Positions 43,157 to 53,693 of a stretch of 64,000 nucleotides of DNA are shown piece after piece. Where the stretch lies: NCBI GenBank assembly GCA_016789845.1, contig JAEUQA010000013.1:186001-250000 (forward strand), in the 5' to 3' direction. Source of the stretch: Chromatiales bacterium (GTDB taxonomy: Bacteria > Pseudomonadota > Gammaproteobacteria > Steroidobacterales > GCA-2729495). A program made the translations under genes and the position numbers. A model generated the notes under the pieces. That model did no database searches. It was not told where the DNA came from and was given only the letters and a program-made list of their open reading frames with translations. Every line of letters begins with the position of its first letter. Positions within the stretch are counted from its first letter, which is position 1.

Positions 43157-46112
43157 TGACGGCCTCCGCGGGCTTCCAGGTGTCCACGCCGGTCCACTTC
43201 TCGACCTGGATCAGGGTCGTGTTGGGCTTGATTCCGTGGGATTTCTTGGTGATGGACTTGCTCGAGTTCAGCAGGTTCACGCAGCCCCCGAGATCCGTGG
43301 ACCTGCCGGGCTCGCCCGCGGGCCGGTACGACGCGGAGGCGGTCGAGGCGCTGATCACGCCCGGCCGCAGCCGGTCGGTGACCTGGGCCGCGCAGACCAC
43401 GGAGCCCCGGAGGTTCCAGAGCCTGATCAGGTCATCGTCCCTGATGCCGCGGGCTTCCGCGTCCTGCCGGCTGATGCGGGCCACCAGGTAGTAGTGCCCG
43501 TCCTTCAGCACCCGGTGCTCCCGGATATCCCGCAGGCTCGAGCCCTCGTCGTCGCCCATGAGGTGGAATGGGTAGCGGGAGTGGGGCGAGAGCAGCTGCA
43601 GGGGAAATTCCCCGAGCTCGGGGTCCCTTTTCGGGTCCTCGTAGAGCGGCATGTACTGGTTGAGCGGCGGCCGGTCCGGATCGTCGAATTTCTTCAGCGT
43701 GCTGGCGATGAACTCGAACTTGCCCGACGCCGTCTGCAGTCCCTCGCCGTAGCCCCTCACGTAGTCCGAGGGCAGCGGGTACGGCTCCGGCGTGTCCTTC
43801 TTGCGGCCCTCGTAGAACCAGTTGTTCGCCAGGGGCGCCCGGGCGGTGGCCGGGTCGGACGGCACGACGAAGTAGCCCTTCTTCAGGAACTTCCGCCAGG
43901 TGGTGTGCTTCGCCATGTCGGAGGAGTCGAACACGCGCTTGCACCAGTCGAGCTCGGTGGTGCCGCCCTCCGAGTACATGGAGCCCATGCCGAGCTTCTC
44001 GGCGATGGCGAGGAAGATGTCGTAGTCGGACTTGGACTCGCCCAGCGGCTCGATGCACTTGTGCTGCAGCGAGATCACCCGGTGGTTGTTCATGGAGAAC
44101 ATGTGGTGCACATAGCCGGCGCCCACGTTGTACCACTCGCCGATGTCCCAGCGCTCGAACACCGTGCAGGCCGGCAGGATGACGTCGGCGTAGGTGGTCT
44201 CCCCTTCCTTCCACACGGACTGGTTCACCACGAACTGCAGCTTCGGGTTCTGGTACATGGTCACCCAGCGGTTCGCGTCGACCATCGTGCCGAAGGACGC
44301 GCTGCCGTACTTGTAGATCATCTCCACGGGCACGTGGCCGGGCGACGGGTAGTGGATCGGGAAGAACTGGCCCTGCACCGACGACACGTCGGTGAGGTAG
44401 CCCGAGGCCCTGCCGTTGGCGATCGCCTCCGGCAGCCACATGCGCGGGATGCCCTGCCGCACCGAACTCATGGTGACGATGTGGGGCATGCGCTGGTAGT
44501 TGTTGGCCGAGTTGGCGCTGTACGCGAGGTCGCCGGAGAAGCTGCCCTCGGCGTAGCCCGGGAAGTAGAAGTTGAAGTCCAGCGGCGCGCCGTACTGCAG
44601 GTTGCCGAAGTTGTAGCCGGGCCGGCCGTAGCCCTGCATGGCGCCAATGATCGCCATCATGCGGGCCCACTGCACGCCCATCGGGCCGCGGCAGGCGCCG
44701 CCGACGCCCACGCCCCAGCCGCCGGCGCCAAGGTAGGTCTTCTTCGTACCCCACTCCCGGGCGAGCGCCCGCACGTCCCGGGCCGGCACGCCGGTCTCCT
44801 TCTCCTGCCACTCGGGGGTCTTCGCGACGCCGTCCGTCTCGCCGAGGATGTAGGCCTTCCACTCGTCGAAGCCGGTGGTGCGCTTCTCGACGAAGGACTT
44901 GTCGTAGATGCCCTCCGTGATCCACACGTGGCAGAGCGCCTGGGCGAACGCGGAGTCCGTGCCCGGCTTCGGCGAGATCCACTTGCCGCCCAGGTGGGCC
45001 GCCGTGTGGTTCATGTAGGGGTCGATGTGCACCATCTTGATGCCGAGCTCCTTGGCCCAGGCGCGGCGCTCGGTGCCCTCGAAGCCGTAGGTGGCGTCCG
45101 GGTCGCTGGACCAGAACACCATCATCTCCGCCTCCTTCAGGCAGTCCTCGACGGTGCCGTAGAACTCGGGGGCACCCAGGCGGAGGCTGTTGCCCCAGTG
45201 GTGCATGGCGCCCCAGTACCAGCCTTCCCAGCTGTCCGGGTTGTGCATCAGCTTGGTGACGCCGATGAGGTTCCAGAAACGGTTGAAGGCGGAGAGGTAG
45301 TGGCCCAGGTTGCCCCACTGGTGGTGGGAGCCGTTGGCGACGGCGATCGCGCCGGGACCCTTGGCCTTGGCGCGCTTGATCTCGCTACTGACGATGTTGA
45401 GCGCCTCTTCCCAGCTGATGCGCACGAACTCCGACTTGCCCCGGTTCTGGATGTTGCGCTCGCCGTTGGGATCGAAGTCCACCCGCTTCATCGGGTAGAG
45501 CAGGCGGTTCTTCGAATACACCATCGACTTCTGGCAGGCGCCGTGGGCGGCGAGCGTGGTCTTGCGCGGCGGGGTGAACTTCCTGCCCCGGGCCTCGATG
45601 GTCCAGGACGGGGCGTCCTCGTCATCGAAGTCCATGGGCGTGGTGCGGATGATCTTGCCGTCCTTCACGTAGACGAAGATGGGGCCGCCGTTGGTGCCGT
45701 TGGTGTACCGGGTGACGCCGTTGCCCATGTCGGTGCCCGACTTCCAGGTGATGGACTCCAGGCGGGCCAGGGTGGCCATGAACCAGACGGCCAGGTCGTC
45801 GGGACCGTCCAGGCCCACCTTGAAGTTCTTCGCGGCATCGATGCGCTCGAGCAGGTCGAAGGGCGGCGTGAGGAAGTTCTCGGCGATGGCCTTGTTCTTG
45901 AAGTGGATGGTCAGGTCGGGATTCTTGTGGATGCCCTTGCCCGAGCTGATCCTGCCGCCCTTCAGCTGGACCCAGCGGCCCTCCGGGACGTCCCGCAGGC
46001 GGAACTGGGCGATGCAGTCCCGCTCCTTCAGGCGCGCGGCGTAGTCCGGGTAGACGCGGGCGGCGACCCGCATGGCCTGGGGGATGCCCCAGAGGATGAG
46101 TGACAGGTTCAT
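43149..46112 (-). CDS. Molybdopterin transhydroxylase-like large subunit with N-terminal SCP2-like domain
   Basis: A 987-residue DMSO-reductase-family protein. Residues 1-120 form an SCP2/sterol-carrier-like domain (FRLRDVPEGRWVQL, NPDLTIHFKNKAIAENFLTPP). From about 130 it follows the transhydroxylase large subunit: GGPIFVYVKDGKIIRTTPMD, SHHQWGN (262-268), NPDSWEGW (291-298, which includes the presumed Mo-ligand Ser), and SPHSRYPFHLMGDD near the C-terminus. The region lacks the Fe-S Cys cluster of many relatives, as in the transhydroxylase. No twin-arginine signal is seen, so it is likely cytoplasmic. AGGAGA precedes ATG 46112. Confidence 0.88.
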   Translation of the reverse strand: MNLSLILWGIPQAMRVAARVYPDYAARLKERDCIAQFRLRDVPEGRWVQLKGGRISSGKGIHKNPDLTIHFKNKAIAENFLTPPFDLLERIDAAKNFKVGLDGPDDLAVWFMATLARLESITWKSGTDMGNGVTRYTNGTNGGPIFVYVKDGKIIRTTPMDFDDEDAPSWTIEARGRKFTPPRKTTLAAHGACQKSMVYSKNRLLYPMKRVDFDPNGERNIQNRGKSEFVRISWEEALNIVSSEIKRAKAKGPGAIAVANGSHHQWGNLGHYLSAFNRFWNLIGVTKLMHNPDSWEGWYWGAMHHWGNSLRLGAPEFYGTVEDCLKEAEMMVFWSSDPDATYGFEGTERRAWAKELGIKMVHIDPYMNHTAAHLGGKWISPKPGTDSAFAQALCHVWITEGIYDKSFVEKRTTGFDEWKAYILGETDGVAKTPEWQEKETGVPARDVRALAREWGTKKTYLGAGGWGVGVGGACRGPMGVQWARMMAIIGAMQGYGRPGYNFGNLQYGAPLDFNFYFPGYAEGSFSGDLAYSANSANNYQRMPHIVTMSSVRQGIPRMWLPEAIANGRASGYLTDVSSVQGQFFPIHYPSPGHVPVEMIYKYGSASFGTMVDANRWVTMYQNPKLQFVVNQSVWKEGETTYADVILPACTVFERWDIGEWYNVGAGYVHHMFSMNNHRVISLQHKCIEPLGESKSDYDIFLAIAEKLGMGSMYSEGGTTELDWCKRVFDSSDMAKHTTWRKFLKKGYFVVPSDPATARAPLANNWFYEGRKKDTPEPYPLPSDYVRGYGEGLQTASGKFEFIASTLKKFDDPDRPPLNQYMPLYEDPKRDPELGEFPLQLLSPHSRYPFHLMGDDEGSSLRDIREHRVLKDGHYYLVARISRQDAEARGIRDDDLIRLWNLRGSVVCAAQVTDRLRPGVISASTASASYRPAGEPGRSTDLGGCVNLLNSSKSITKKSHGIKPNTTLIQVEKWTGVDTWKPAEAVNG

Positions 46113-46236
46113 GGCAGTCTCCTGGAACGGGTGCTCCGGCTTCTGGGACCGGGTACGGCGATGCCCATGATCCTATGTTTCGAGGATCACCGGAGCGTTA
46201 ACAATTGTCACCCGCGGATGCCGGGGGTACGGCGTC

Positions 46237-46638
46237 TCAGGTCAGCTTCAGGGCAGCAAAGAGGATTCCGAGGCCGAGCATCAGCATCGAGCCCAGCCGG
46301 ACGGTCATCGTGGTAGACAGGATTTCGAGATCCTTGCGGATCAGGGCATTGTCCTGGCGCAGCTGAACGATGTCTGCCCTGGTCTCCTGCCGGAGCTGTT
46401 GCAGGTCTGCCTTGGTCTCCTGCCGGAATTGTTGCAGGTCCGACCTCGTCTCCTGCCGGAGGAGCCGCAGGTCTGCCCGGGTGGCCTGTTGCAGCAGCTG
46501 CAGGTCCGACTTGGTCGCGATTGTCGTGGCCATGTCCCGCTCCATCGCGTCAACAACGGCCCTCGCCTTGTCGTTCGGGACGTGGATGCTGACGAGGGCA
46601 TCATACAGCGAGTAGAGGTAGTCCACGGAGTGCCTCAT
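46237..46638 (-). CDS. Coiled-coil protein with 11-residue repeats and C-terminal membrane helix
   Basis: A 133-residue protein. Residues 45-100 hold five successive 11-residue repeats of the form TRADLQQLRQE (33-bp period in the DNA), consistent with a right-handed or hendecad coiled coil. A C-terminal helix GSMLMLGLGILFAALKL anchors it. The arrangement (soluble head, stalk, membrane end) resembles DUF1640/CCDC90-like proteins. The start at 46638 (MRHSVDYLYSLYDALV) is best, as the upstream extension lacks a family pattern. Confidence 0.75.
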   Translation of the reverse strand: MRHSVDYLYSLYDALVSIHVPNDKARAVVDAMERDMATTIATKSDLQLLQQATRADLRLLRQETRSDLQQFRQETKADLQQLRQETRADIVQLRQDNALIRKDLEILSTTMTVRLGSMLMLGLGILFAALKLT

Positions 46639-46703
46639 GGGGGCGAGCCGGCGCGATCGATGAACACAGGCTAGCGTCAACCTGCGCCGGGGGTAAGCCG
46701 GAT

Positions 46704-47144
46704 TTACGACGAATTTGCCAACAATTGGGCTGAAGCCCCGGGGTACCCCGCCGGCCCGGTGATCGTCAGCCCCGCCGCCCTCACCTTCTTCCGCAGCTTG
46801 AGCAGGTCCCGGTCCCGGGTGATGAGCCAGCGTGCCCCGGCGGAGAGCGCCAGGTCCAGGAACTTCTGATCGTCCGGGTCGCGGCACCGGCAGGGGGCGG
46901 GCGCGATGTCACCGACCAGCACCGCGAGGGACTCCCACTGGCGCAGCAAACCGGCCTGGCGGTCGGTCGCCACGTTGAAAAGGTCGGGCCGGCCCAGCAC
47001 CTCGGCCAGCTCGACGTCCGTCGCGGCCGAGCGCACCGGAATCAGGTCGCCCCGTGCCAGGGCGTCCCGCAGTGCGTCCACGCCGGGCTCGCGGAAGAAC
47101 CAGAGGGCGAGCCAGACGTTGGTGTCGAGGACGACCCTACTCAA
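46704..47144 (-). CDS. PIN-domain putative toxin or nuclease
   Basis: A 146-residue PIN-fold protein (COG1569-like). Acidic residues are placed as in the active site: VVLDTNVWLALWF, DVELAEVL, DPDDQKFLDLALSAGARWLITRDRDLL. PIN proteins of this group are RNases, often toxins, but no antitoxin gene is adjacent. The likely start is TTG 47144, overlapping the VOC gene stop by eight bases, which suggests cotranscription rather than a toxin-antitoxin pair. Confidence 0.82.
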   Translation of the reverse strand: MSRVVLDTNVWLALWFFREPGVDALRDALARGDLIPVRSAATDVELAEVLGRPDLFNVATDRQAGLLRQWESLAVLVGDIAPAPCRCRDPDDQKFLDLALSAGARWLITRDRDLLKLRKKVRAAGLTITGPAGYPGASAQLLANSS

Positions 47145-48135
47145 ACAGTTCCTGCAGGGCGCCGCTGCCGGGATTGCGCACGATCATCGCCTTCCGCTTG
47201 CCGCGGCCCGGCAGGTCGATGGTCATGGGTGCCGTGTACACCTCCGCGCCGACCGCCGCACAGGCCTGCGCCGTCTCCGCCAGGTTGGCCACCTGGAAGG
47301 ACTGGGCCAGGTAGCCGATGTTCGGTGCCACGGCATCGGGCACCAGGTTCGGCACCTCGTAGTTCATGGGCGTCGCCAGGGCGACCTTGCCGTACTCGTG
47401 GGCGCCCTGCACCAGCACGCTCCGGGTCTCGCAGTGCGGGGGCAGGCACAGGGCGCGGTTCGTCTCCGGGCCCTTCAGCACGGACTCGATGAACACCGTC
47501 ATGTGCAGCGGGCCGTAGTAGAAAGCCAGCGCCTTCTCCATGTCGAGCACGCCGTGGGCCGTCGTGACCACCGACGTGAAGCCCGTTGGCGTGCGGCCAT
47601 ACTCGGTGATGAACTGGATGATGCGGCCGATCACCGTCTTCGGGCTGTCCGACAGCAGCTGGATCAGGTTGATGACGACGCCATCCGGCCCGTCGAAGGC
47701 GGCCTCCAGCGTCTCCCCCACCACCGGCCCGAAGTTGTTGTGGGCCGGCTGGCTCCAGAAGTTGAAACCCTGGGACTTGAGCTTCTCGTAGTCCTTCGCC
47801 ATGTCGGCGGCATAGATGTTCAGGTTGAACAGGCCCGTGGCCCGGCGGATCTCGGCGGGGCGGACCAGCTTGCGGTTGGGCGCGTCGAACTCCATGAGCT
47901 GGATGCGGCCCACCGGGTCCGCGCCCTGGCCGAGGAACGCCACGCGGGCCTTCGAGCCCGCGGGCAGGTGCCAGTAGCGCTCGAAGTCCGGGCCCTGCCA
48001 GGTGCGGGACTCGCTGACCTCGAGGCCCAGGGTGCCGGAGTAGAACTTCAGCGAGTCGTCGAGGCTCTTCGCGCCGATCACTACGGCACTGACGGGGGCG
48101 CTGGCCAGAATACCGGGAAGGATCTTTTCATTCAT
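47137..48135 (-). CDS. VOC-superfamily (glyoxalase/dioxygenase-like) protein
   Basis: About 332 residues with two vicinal-oxygen-chelate-like modules: SAVVIGAKSLDDSLKFYSGTLGLEVSE...RYWHLPAGSKARVAFLG and TSVVTTAHGVLDMEKALAFYYGPLHM...ALCLPPHC. Glyoxalases, extradiol dioxygenases and resistance proteins share this fold. ATG 48135 (MNEKILPG) is used; a GTG at 48210 would fall inside the katG terminator. The gene lies downstream of katG and just before the PIN gene. Confidence 0.82.
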   Translation of the reverse strand: MNEKILPGILASAPVSAVVIGAKSLDDSLKFYSGTLGLEVSESRTWQGPDFERYWHLPAGSKARVAFLGQGADPVGRIQLMEFDAPNRKLVRPAEIRRATGLFNLNIYAADMAKDYEKLKSQGFNFWSQPAHNNFGPVVGETLEAAFDGPDGVVINLIQLLSDSPKTVIGRIIQFITEYGRTPTGFTSVVTTAHGVLDMEKALAFYYGPLHMTVFIESVLKGPETNRALCLPPHCETRSVLVQGAHEYGKVALATPMNYEVPNLVPDAVAPNIGYLAQSFQVANLAETAQACAAVGAEVYTAPMTIDLPGRGKRKAMIVRNPGSGALQELFE

Positions 48136-48190
48136 CGAGGAGGGACTCCGCAGGAGGCAGGCCATGAGGGCTTCTTTGCCCGGCATTCTA

Positions 48191-48226
48191 AACAAAAACG
48201 GCGGCGTCACGGATGACGCCGCCGTT
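48191..48226 (-). terminator. Rho-independent terminator of katG
   Basis: A perfect 13-bp stem (48197-48209 with 48214-48226) around a 4-base loop, followed on the minus strand by TTTTTGTTT. It lies 24 bases beyond the katG stop. It is a standard intrinsic terminator, separating katG from the VOC gene. Confidence 0.9.
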
Positions 48227-48250
48227 GCTTGTCCCGGGGCCAGGCCCGGC

Positions 48251-50539
<2,289 letters not shown>

Positions 50540-50685
50540 TCAACCTCAGCCGAACGATGCACGTGATGGTTTATTCCGATCAGAACGTGCGGGAAAAGCG
50601 ATGGAAGGCCGGAGCGCCCCTGTTGAGGCTACTGCTTTCGGGCCGACGCCGCCATCAGGGCCAGGATGGCCTCGTCATGGGCACA

Positions 50686-51807
50686 CTAGCGATACTCCGC
50701 GCCCTCCTCCGCCGCCATCCTCACCTGCTCCATCCCCAGCGCCGACCGCCACCCCGATCCCAGTGCTTCCACCCGCCGCCCTTCTACCCACGCATGGGCG
50801 CCGGCCAGCTCCGCCTGCCCGTAGGCCCACACCGTGATCCGCCGGGAGCGTTCCCGGTCATGGGGCAGCCGGGCGGCATCGAAGGCCGCGGCCAGCGCGT
50901 CGCCGCCCTCCAGGTTGGACTCCCGCCAGCGGCGCAGGTGTTCCGGGTGGGCCAGGTGCTCGCGCTTGGCGAGGTTGCACGCCGGGTGGCTGAAGACGAA
51001 GTTGTGGCCGAGGTCCACCGGGTAGCGGGACCAGGCGATGAAGTGATCCAGGTCGCCGGCGCCGCCGACGCGGGAGCGGCAGTAGAAGCAGCGGCCCGAC
51101 TGATGGTCCCGCAGGATCTCCCGCCAGGGAGCCAGCGTCGCCCGGTCGGTGCCGAAGAGGAAGCCTTCCAGGCTCGCGGTCTCGCCCAGCACCTCGCGAT
51201 TCCCCGGGATGCGCTGCACGCGGGCCACCCACGCGCCGCGCACCAGGTTCGTGACTAGGCCGTGGAAGTTCCGGAAAGCGGCGGGGACGCCCGGGAGCAG
51301 GCGGATGCGGTCGTCGCGGAACTCGGCCTTGCGATACAGGAACTCCGTCGCCTCGCCGGGCACGGTCTGCAGTTTCCAGAGAGGCATACCACGAATCACG
51401 CTGGCAACCTTGTTGCGCAGCGCGAGCCAGGCGCTGGTGTCCTGCCGGAGTGCCGCGAGACTGCCGCCCGGCGCGCGGCTCCGCGCCGCGACGATGTGGG
51501 TGATGACCGCCGCCTGCCCATCCGTATTCTGCAGGAGCGGCTTCAGCGGCGACCGATCCGGGGTCACGGCTGAAGCCGCTCCTGCGGGGGGCGAAAACGG
51601 CAACGCCTGCCGCCAGTAGTACTCGACGAACTTCTCCGCAATCTCCGGCACGGCGAGCCAGAGGCCGCCGTCCGCGCCGGGCTCCTGCTCCACCGACAGG
51701 TCCGCCAGCGCCTGCAACAGCGCGTACTTGTAGGTGGAGGTGAAGAGCCCTTCGTCCAGCAGCCGCTGCAACTGGCGGAGGAAGCGGAGGCTGGACTCCG
51801 CCGACAT
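50686..51807 (-). CDS. HNH endonuclease-like protein with an in-frame repeat
   Basis: A 373-residue protein with a C-terminal HNH nuclease motif: CFYCRSRVGGAGDLDHFIAWS...NFVFSHPACN (metal-binding CxxC, then DH, N and C). The N-terminus is helical (LRFLRQLQRLLDEGLFTSTYKYALLQALADLSVE). Residues 74-94 (PAGAASAVTPDRSPLKPLLQN) are encoded by a palindromic repeat found elsewhere in the window and appear inserted. It starts directly against the HIT stop. HNH-HIT pairs occur in defence-associated loci, but function here is unproven. Confidence 0.82.
   Translation of the reverse strand: MSAESSLRFLRQLQRLLDEGLFTSTYKYALLQALADLSVEQEPGADGGLWLAVPEIAEKFVEYYWRQALPFSPPAGAASAVTPDRSPLKPLLQNTDGQAAVITHIVAARSRAPGGSLAALRQDTSAWLALRNKVASVIRGMPLWKLQTVPGEATEFLYRKAEFRDDRIRLLPGVPAAFRNFHGLVTNLVRGAWVARVQRIPGNREVLGETASLEGFLFGTDRATLAPWREILRDHQSGRCFYCRSRVGGAGDLDHFIAWSRYPVDLGHNFVFSHPACNLAKREHLAHPEHLRRWRESNLEGGDALAAAFDAARLPHDRERSRRITVWAYGQAELAGAHAWVEGRRVEALGSGWRSALGMEQVRMAAEEGAEYR
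51531..51585. repeat. GTAGGAGCGGCTTCAGCC-family palindrome inside the HNH gene
   Basis: Arms 51531-51553 and 51563-51585 pair imperfectly around a 9-base loop. The element matches the repeats at 22381 and 26032 with a few changes (GCAGGAGCGGCTTCAG...). It lies in the HNH reading frame without breaking it. Confidence 0.8.
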
Positions 51808-52218
51808 CTAGTAGGCGGCCTTGCCCGGGATCGCCGCCCGGATGCCGCCCCGGGGATCGGCCGCATCGCCCAGGAACCGGGGGATCACGTGCAGGTGCAG
51901 GTGGAACACCGTCTGGCCCGCCGCGACGCCGGCGTTGAAGCCAACGTTGTAGCCGTCGGGCCTTGGCCGGTTCTCCCGGGCGGCCCGCTCCTCGATCAGG
52001 GCCCGCACCGGCGCGATGGCCGCGGCCAGGGCGGCCTGCTCGTCCGGCGTGGCCTGGAACCAGTCGACCACGTGACGGCGGGGAATCAGCAGGGCGTGGC
52101 CGGGCGACACGGGGAAGTTGTCCCAGATGCCGAGGAGCAACTCCGTCTGCAGGAAGACGCGGTGGGGTTCCGGGGCGCAGAAGGGGCAGTCGGGGGGCTG
52201 AGTCACGGGAAGCGCCAT
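51808..52218 (-). CDS. HIT-family nucleotide hydrolase
   Basis: A 136-residue histidine-triad protein that hydrolyses nucleotide phosphoramidates or dinucleoside polyphosphates. N-terminal CPFC motif, VSPGHALLIPRRHVVDWF, and the catalytic HLHLHVIPR triad near the C-terminus. Directly followed by the HNH gene (no gap), so they form a two-gene unit. Confidence 0.92.
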   Translation of the reverse strand: MALPVTQPPDCPFCAPEPHRVFLQTELLLGIWDNFPVSPGHALLIPRRHVVDWFQATPDEQAALAAAIAPVRALIEERAARENRPRPDGYNVGFNAGVAAGQTVFHLHLHVIPRFLGDAADPRGGIRAAIPGKAAY

Positions 52219-52268
52219 GCCGGGGAGTTTAGGCCAAGTACGATCCAGGACGAATCGGATGTCCGGCC

Positions 52269-52718
52269 CTACCCCCCAAGCTCCTTCACCATCTCCGCCG
52301 CCCGCTCGTCACCCTGCTCGAGCGCCTTCTCGAACCAGGCAAACGCCGCGGCCCGGTCCGCGGGCACTCCGTGGCCGTACAGGTAGCAGTACCCGAGGTT
52401 CGAGGAGGCATAGGCGAGCTTCTGCGCCGCCGCTTTCCGGTACCAGCTGACCGCCTTCGCGTAGGACTGCCCGCACCCGATCCCGTGCTCGTAGCAGGCG
52501 CCCACGTTGTTCTGCCCCCTTGGATGGCCGGTCAAGGCGCTGCGCGCATACCAGCGAAAGGCCGCCTTCGGGCTGTACCGGACACCGCCGGTGCCCTCCC
52601 GGTAGATGTCGCCGAGCTCGCATGCCGCTTCGCCATCGCCGCGCTCAGCCGCCGCCGAGAGCGTCGCAATCCTCTCCGCCTCCGCCGGCGTCATGCCGGG
52701 CTTCACTTCTCGCGCCAT
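52269..52718 (-). CDS. Sel1-repeat protein
   Basis: A 149-residue protein with tandem Sel1-like (TPR-related) repeats: ACELGDIYREGTGGVRYSPKAAFRWYARSALTGHPRGQNNVGACYEHGIG..YAKAVSWYRKAAAQKLAYASSNLGYCYLYGHGV. It is probably a protein-interaction scaffold. ATG 52718 follows a GGGAGG element; the longer frame upstream is translated repeat sequence and is excluded. A dispersed hairpin repeat lies directly upstream. Confidence 0.85.
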   Translation of the reverse strand: MAREVKPGMTPAEAERIATLSAAAERGDGEAACELGDIYREGTGGVRYSPKAAFRWYARSALTGHPRGQNNVGACYEHGIGCGQSYAKAVSWYRKAAAQKLAYASSNLGYCYLYGHGVPADRAAAFAWFEKALEQGDERAAEMVKELGG

Positions 52719-52730
52719 GGGAACCTCCCG

Positions 52731-52823
52731 TTTCGTTGCCAGAACCAGCCACATCCGCCTGTCGGCGCACCACCTTGCCCGGGCGGGCAGGTTGGCGGGA
52801 GCACGCGCTCCGCTCTTGATGCA
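52731..52823. repeat. Hairpin repeat, copy 1
   Basis: About 93 bases between the Sel1 and HD genes. It shares CGTTGCCAG..CCAGCCACAT, ACCACCTTGCCCGG, GCAGGTTGG and GCTCCG.TCTTGATGC with the copies at 53481 and 54505, in the same orientation. Complementary segments (CCACCTTGCC with GGCAGGTTGG; GGAGC with GCTCC) indicate stacked hairpins. Confidence 0.75.
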
Positions 52824-52832
52824 ATCGCTCAA

Positions 52833-53471
52833 CTACCGCGCTTCAGCCTCGCTCACCAGTTGCCTCAGGGTCGCCACGGTCCGCCCCAGCTCCGCCGCAA
52901 TCCGGGCCGGGCCGCGCTCCTGGAGGACGGTGACCAGGGACTCGTAGTACCAGAGCTGATGCCCGGCGGTCCGCGCCTCCTCATTGAACCGCTGCCACAG
53001 GGCCTCGCCGCTGTGCCGGTAGTCCGCCAGGATGCAGCGGGCGTTGTGCAGCTTGTCCGCGGCGGAGACCAGCAGCGCCGAGGAGGAGTCGGTTTCCCGC
53101 AGATGCCCGAGGTACTTCTCCTTCCGCTCCCGCCAGGTTGGCTTGGACGCGGCGTCCGAATCCGTGCAGGCGTTGACGATGGCGAGCACCGCCGGGCCGA
53201 AGCGCTTTTCGATCTCGGCCCGCAGGGCCGGGGCCTTGCCCGGCCAGTTGTCGGCCTGGTCTTCAATGGCGTCGTGGAGCAGCGCCCCGATCACCTCGTC
53301 CTCGGTACCCCCGCTTTCCAGGACGAGGCCTGCCACCGCAAGCAGGTGAGAGACATAGGGAATGCCCGTCCCCTTCCGGAACTGCTGGCGATGGAGATTC
53401 ACCGCAAAGCCGAGCGCCTCGTCTAAGCGCGCGGACGGCGGCACCCGCGCCTGGGTTTCAGTCTTGCTCAT
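52833..53471 (-). CDS. HD-domain phosphohydrolase, SpoT/MESH1-like
   Basis: A 212-residue metal-dependent HD hydrolase. It shows the SpoT/MESH1-like pattern: HRQQFRKGTGIPYVSHLLAVAGLV, then ALLHDAIEDQAD (HD dyad), and VSAADKLHNARCILADYR. By analogy it may hydrolyse (p)ppGpp or another nucleotide; there is no synthetase or ACT domain. It is flanked on both sides by copies of the same hairpin repeat, and its ribosome-binding site is next to copy 2. Confidence 0.88.
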   Translation of the reverse strand: MSKTETQARVPPSARLDEALGFAVNLHRQQFRKGTGIPYVSHLLAVAGLVLESGGTEDEVIGALLHDAIEDQADNWPGKAPALRAEIEKRFGPAVLAIVNACTDSDAASKPTWRERKEKYLGHLRETDSSSALLVSAADKLHNARCILADYRHSGEALWQRFNEEARTAGHQLWYYESLVTVLQERGPARIAAELGRTVATLRQLVSEAEAR

Positions 53472-53480
53472 ATTTGCCCT

Positions 53481-53554
53481 TTCGTTGCCGGATCAGCCGT
53501 ATCTGCCTGTTGGCGAACCACCTTGCCTGGCGGGGCAGGTTGGTGAGTGTCTCG
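53481..53554. repeat. Hairpin repeat, copy 2
   Basis: About 74 bases directly upstream of the HD gene start. Shared blocks with copies 1 and 3: TTCGTTGCC, ACCACCTTGCC, GGGGCAGGTTGGTG; the last 20 bases of the other copies are missing. Confidence 0.75.
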
Positions 53555-53693
53555 AAAGACGACTCTCTGGATACACTTGTAATTTTACGCGTTTTGCGCG
53601 TGTGGAGCCAGTATCTTCCTTGCACATAACAGGTCGAAAGACAGGGAAATAGACCGTTGACCGTCAATTCCTCCAGAGCGTAGATTTCCACTC

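Noticed and set aside
43059-46103. 1014-codon plus-strand open frame over the molybdoenzyme
   Set aside because: Antisense shadow of a protein with clear homology; composition is dominated by His/Arg/Val/Gly.
46343-46510. Regular 33-bp DNA repeats considered as CRISPR
   Set aside because: They are contiguous, without spacers, and encode the 11-residue coiled-coil units of a protein.
46704-47144. PIN gene as half of a toxin-antitoxin pair
   Set aside because: No antitoxin-sized frame lies next to it; it overlaps the VOC gene instead.
48136-48210. Upstream GTG start for the VOC protein
   Set aside because: The start would lie inside the katG terminator hairpin and the extension has no VOC similarity.
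52719-52832. N-terminal extension of the Sel1 protein through the repeat
   Set aside because: The added residues come from the repeat element; a Shine-Dalgarno-preceded ATG at 52718 fits the domain.
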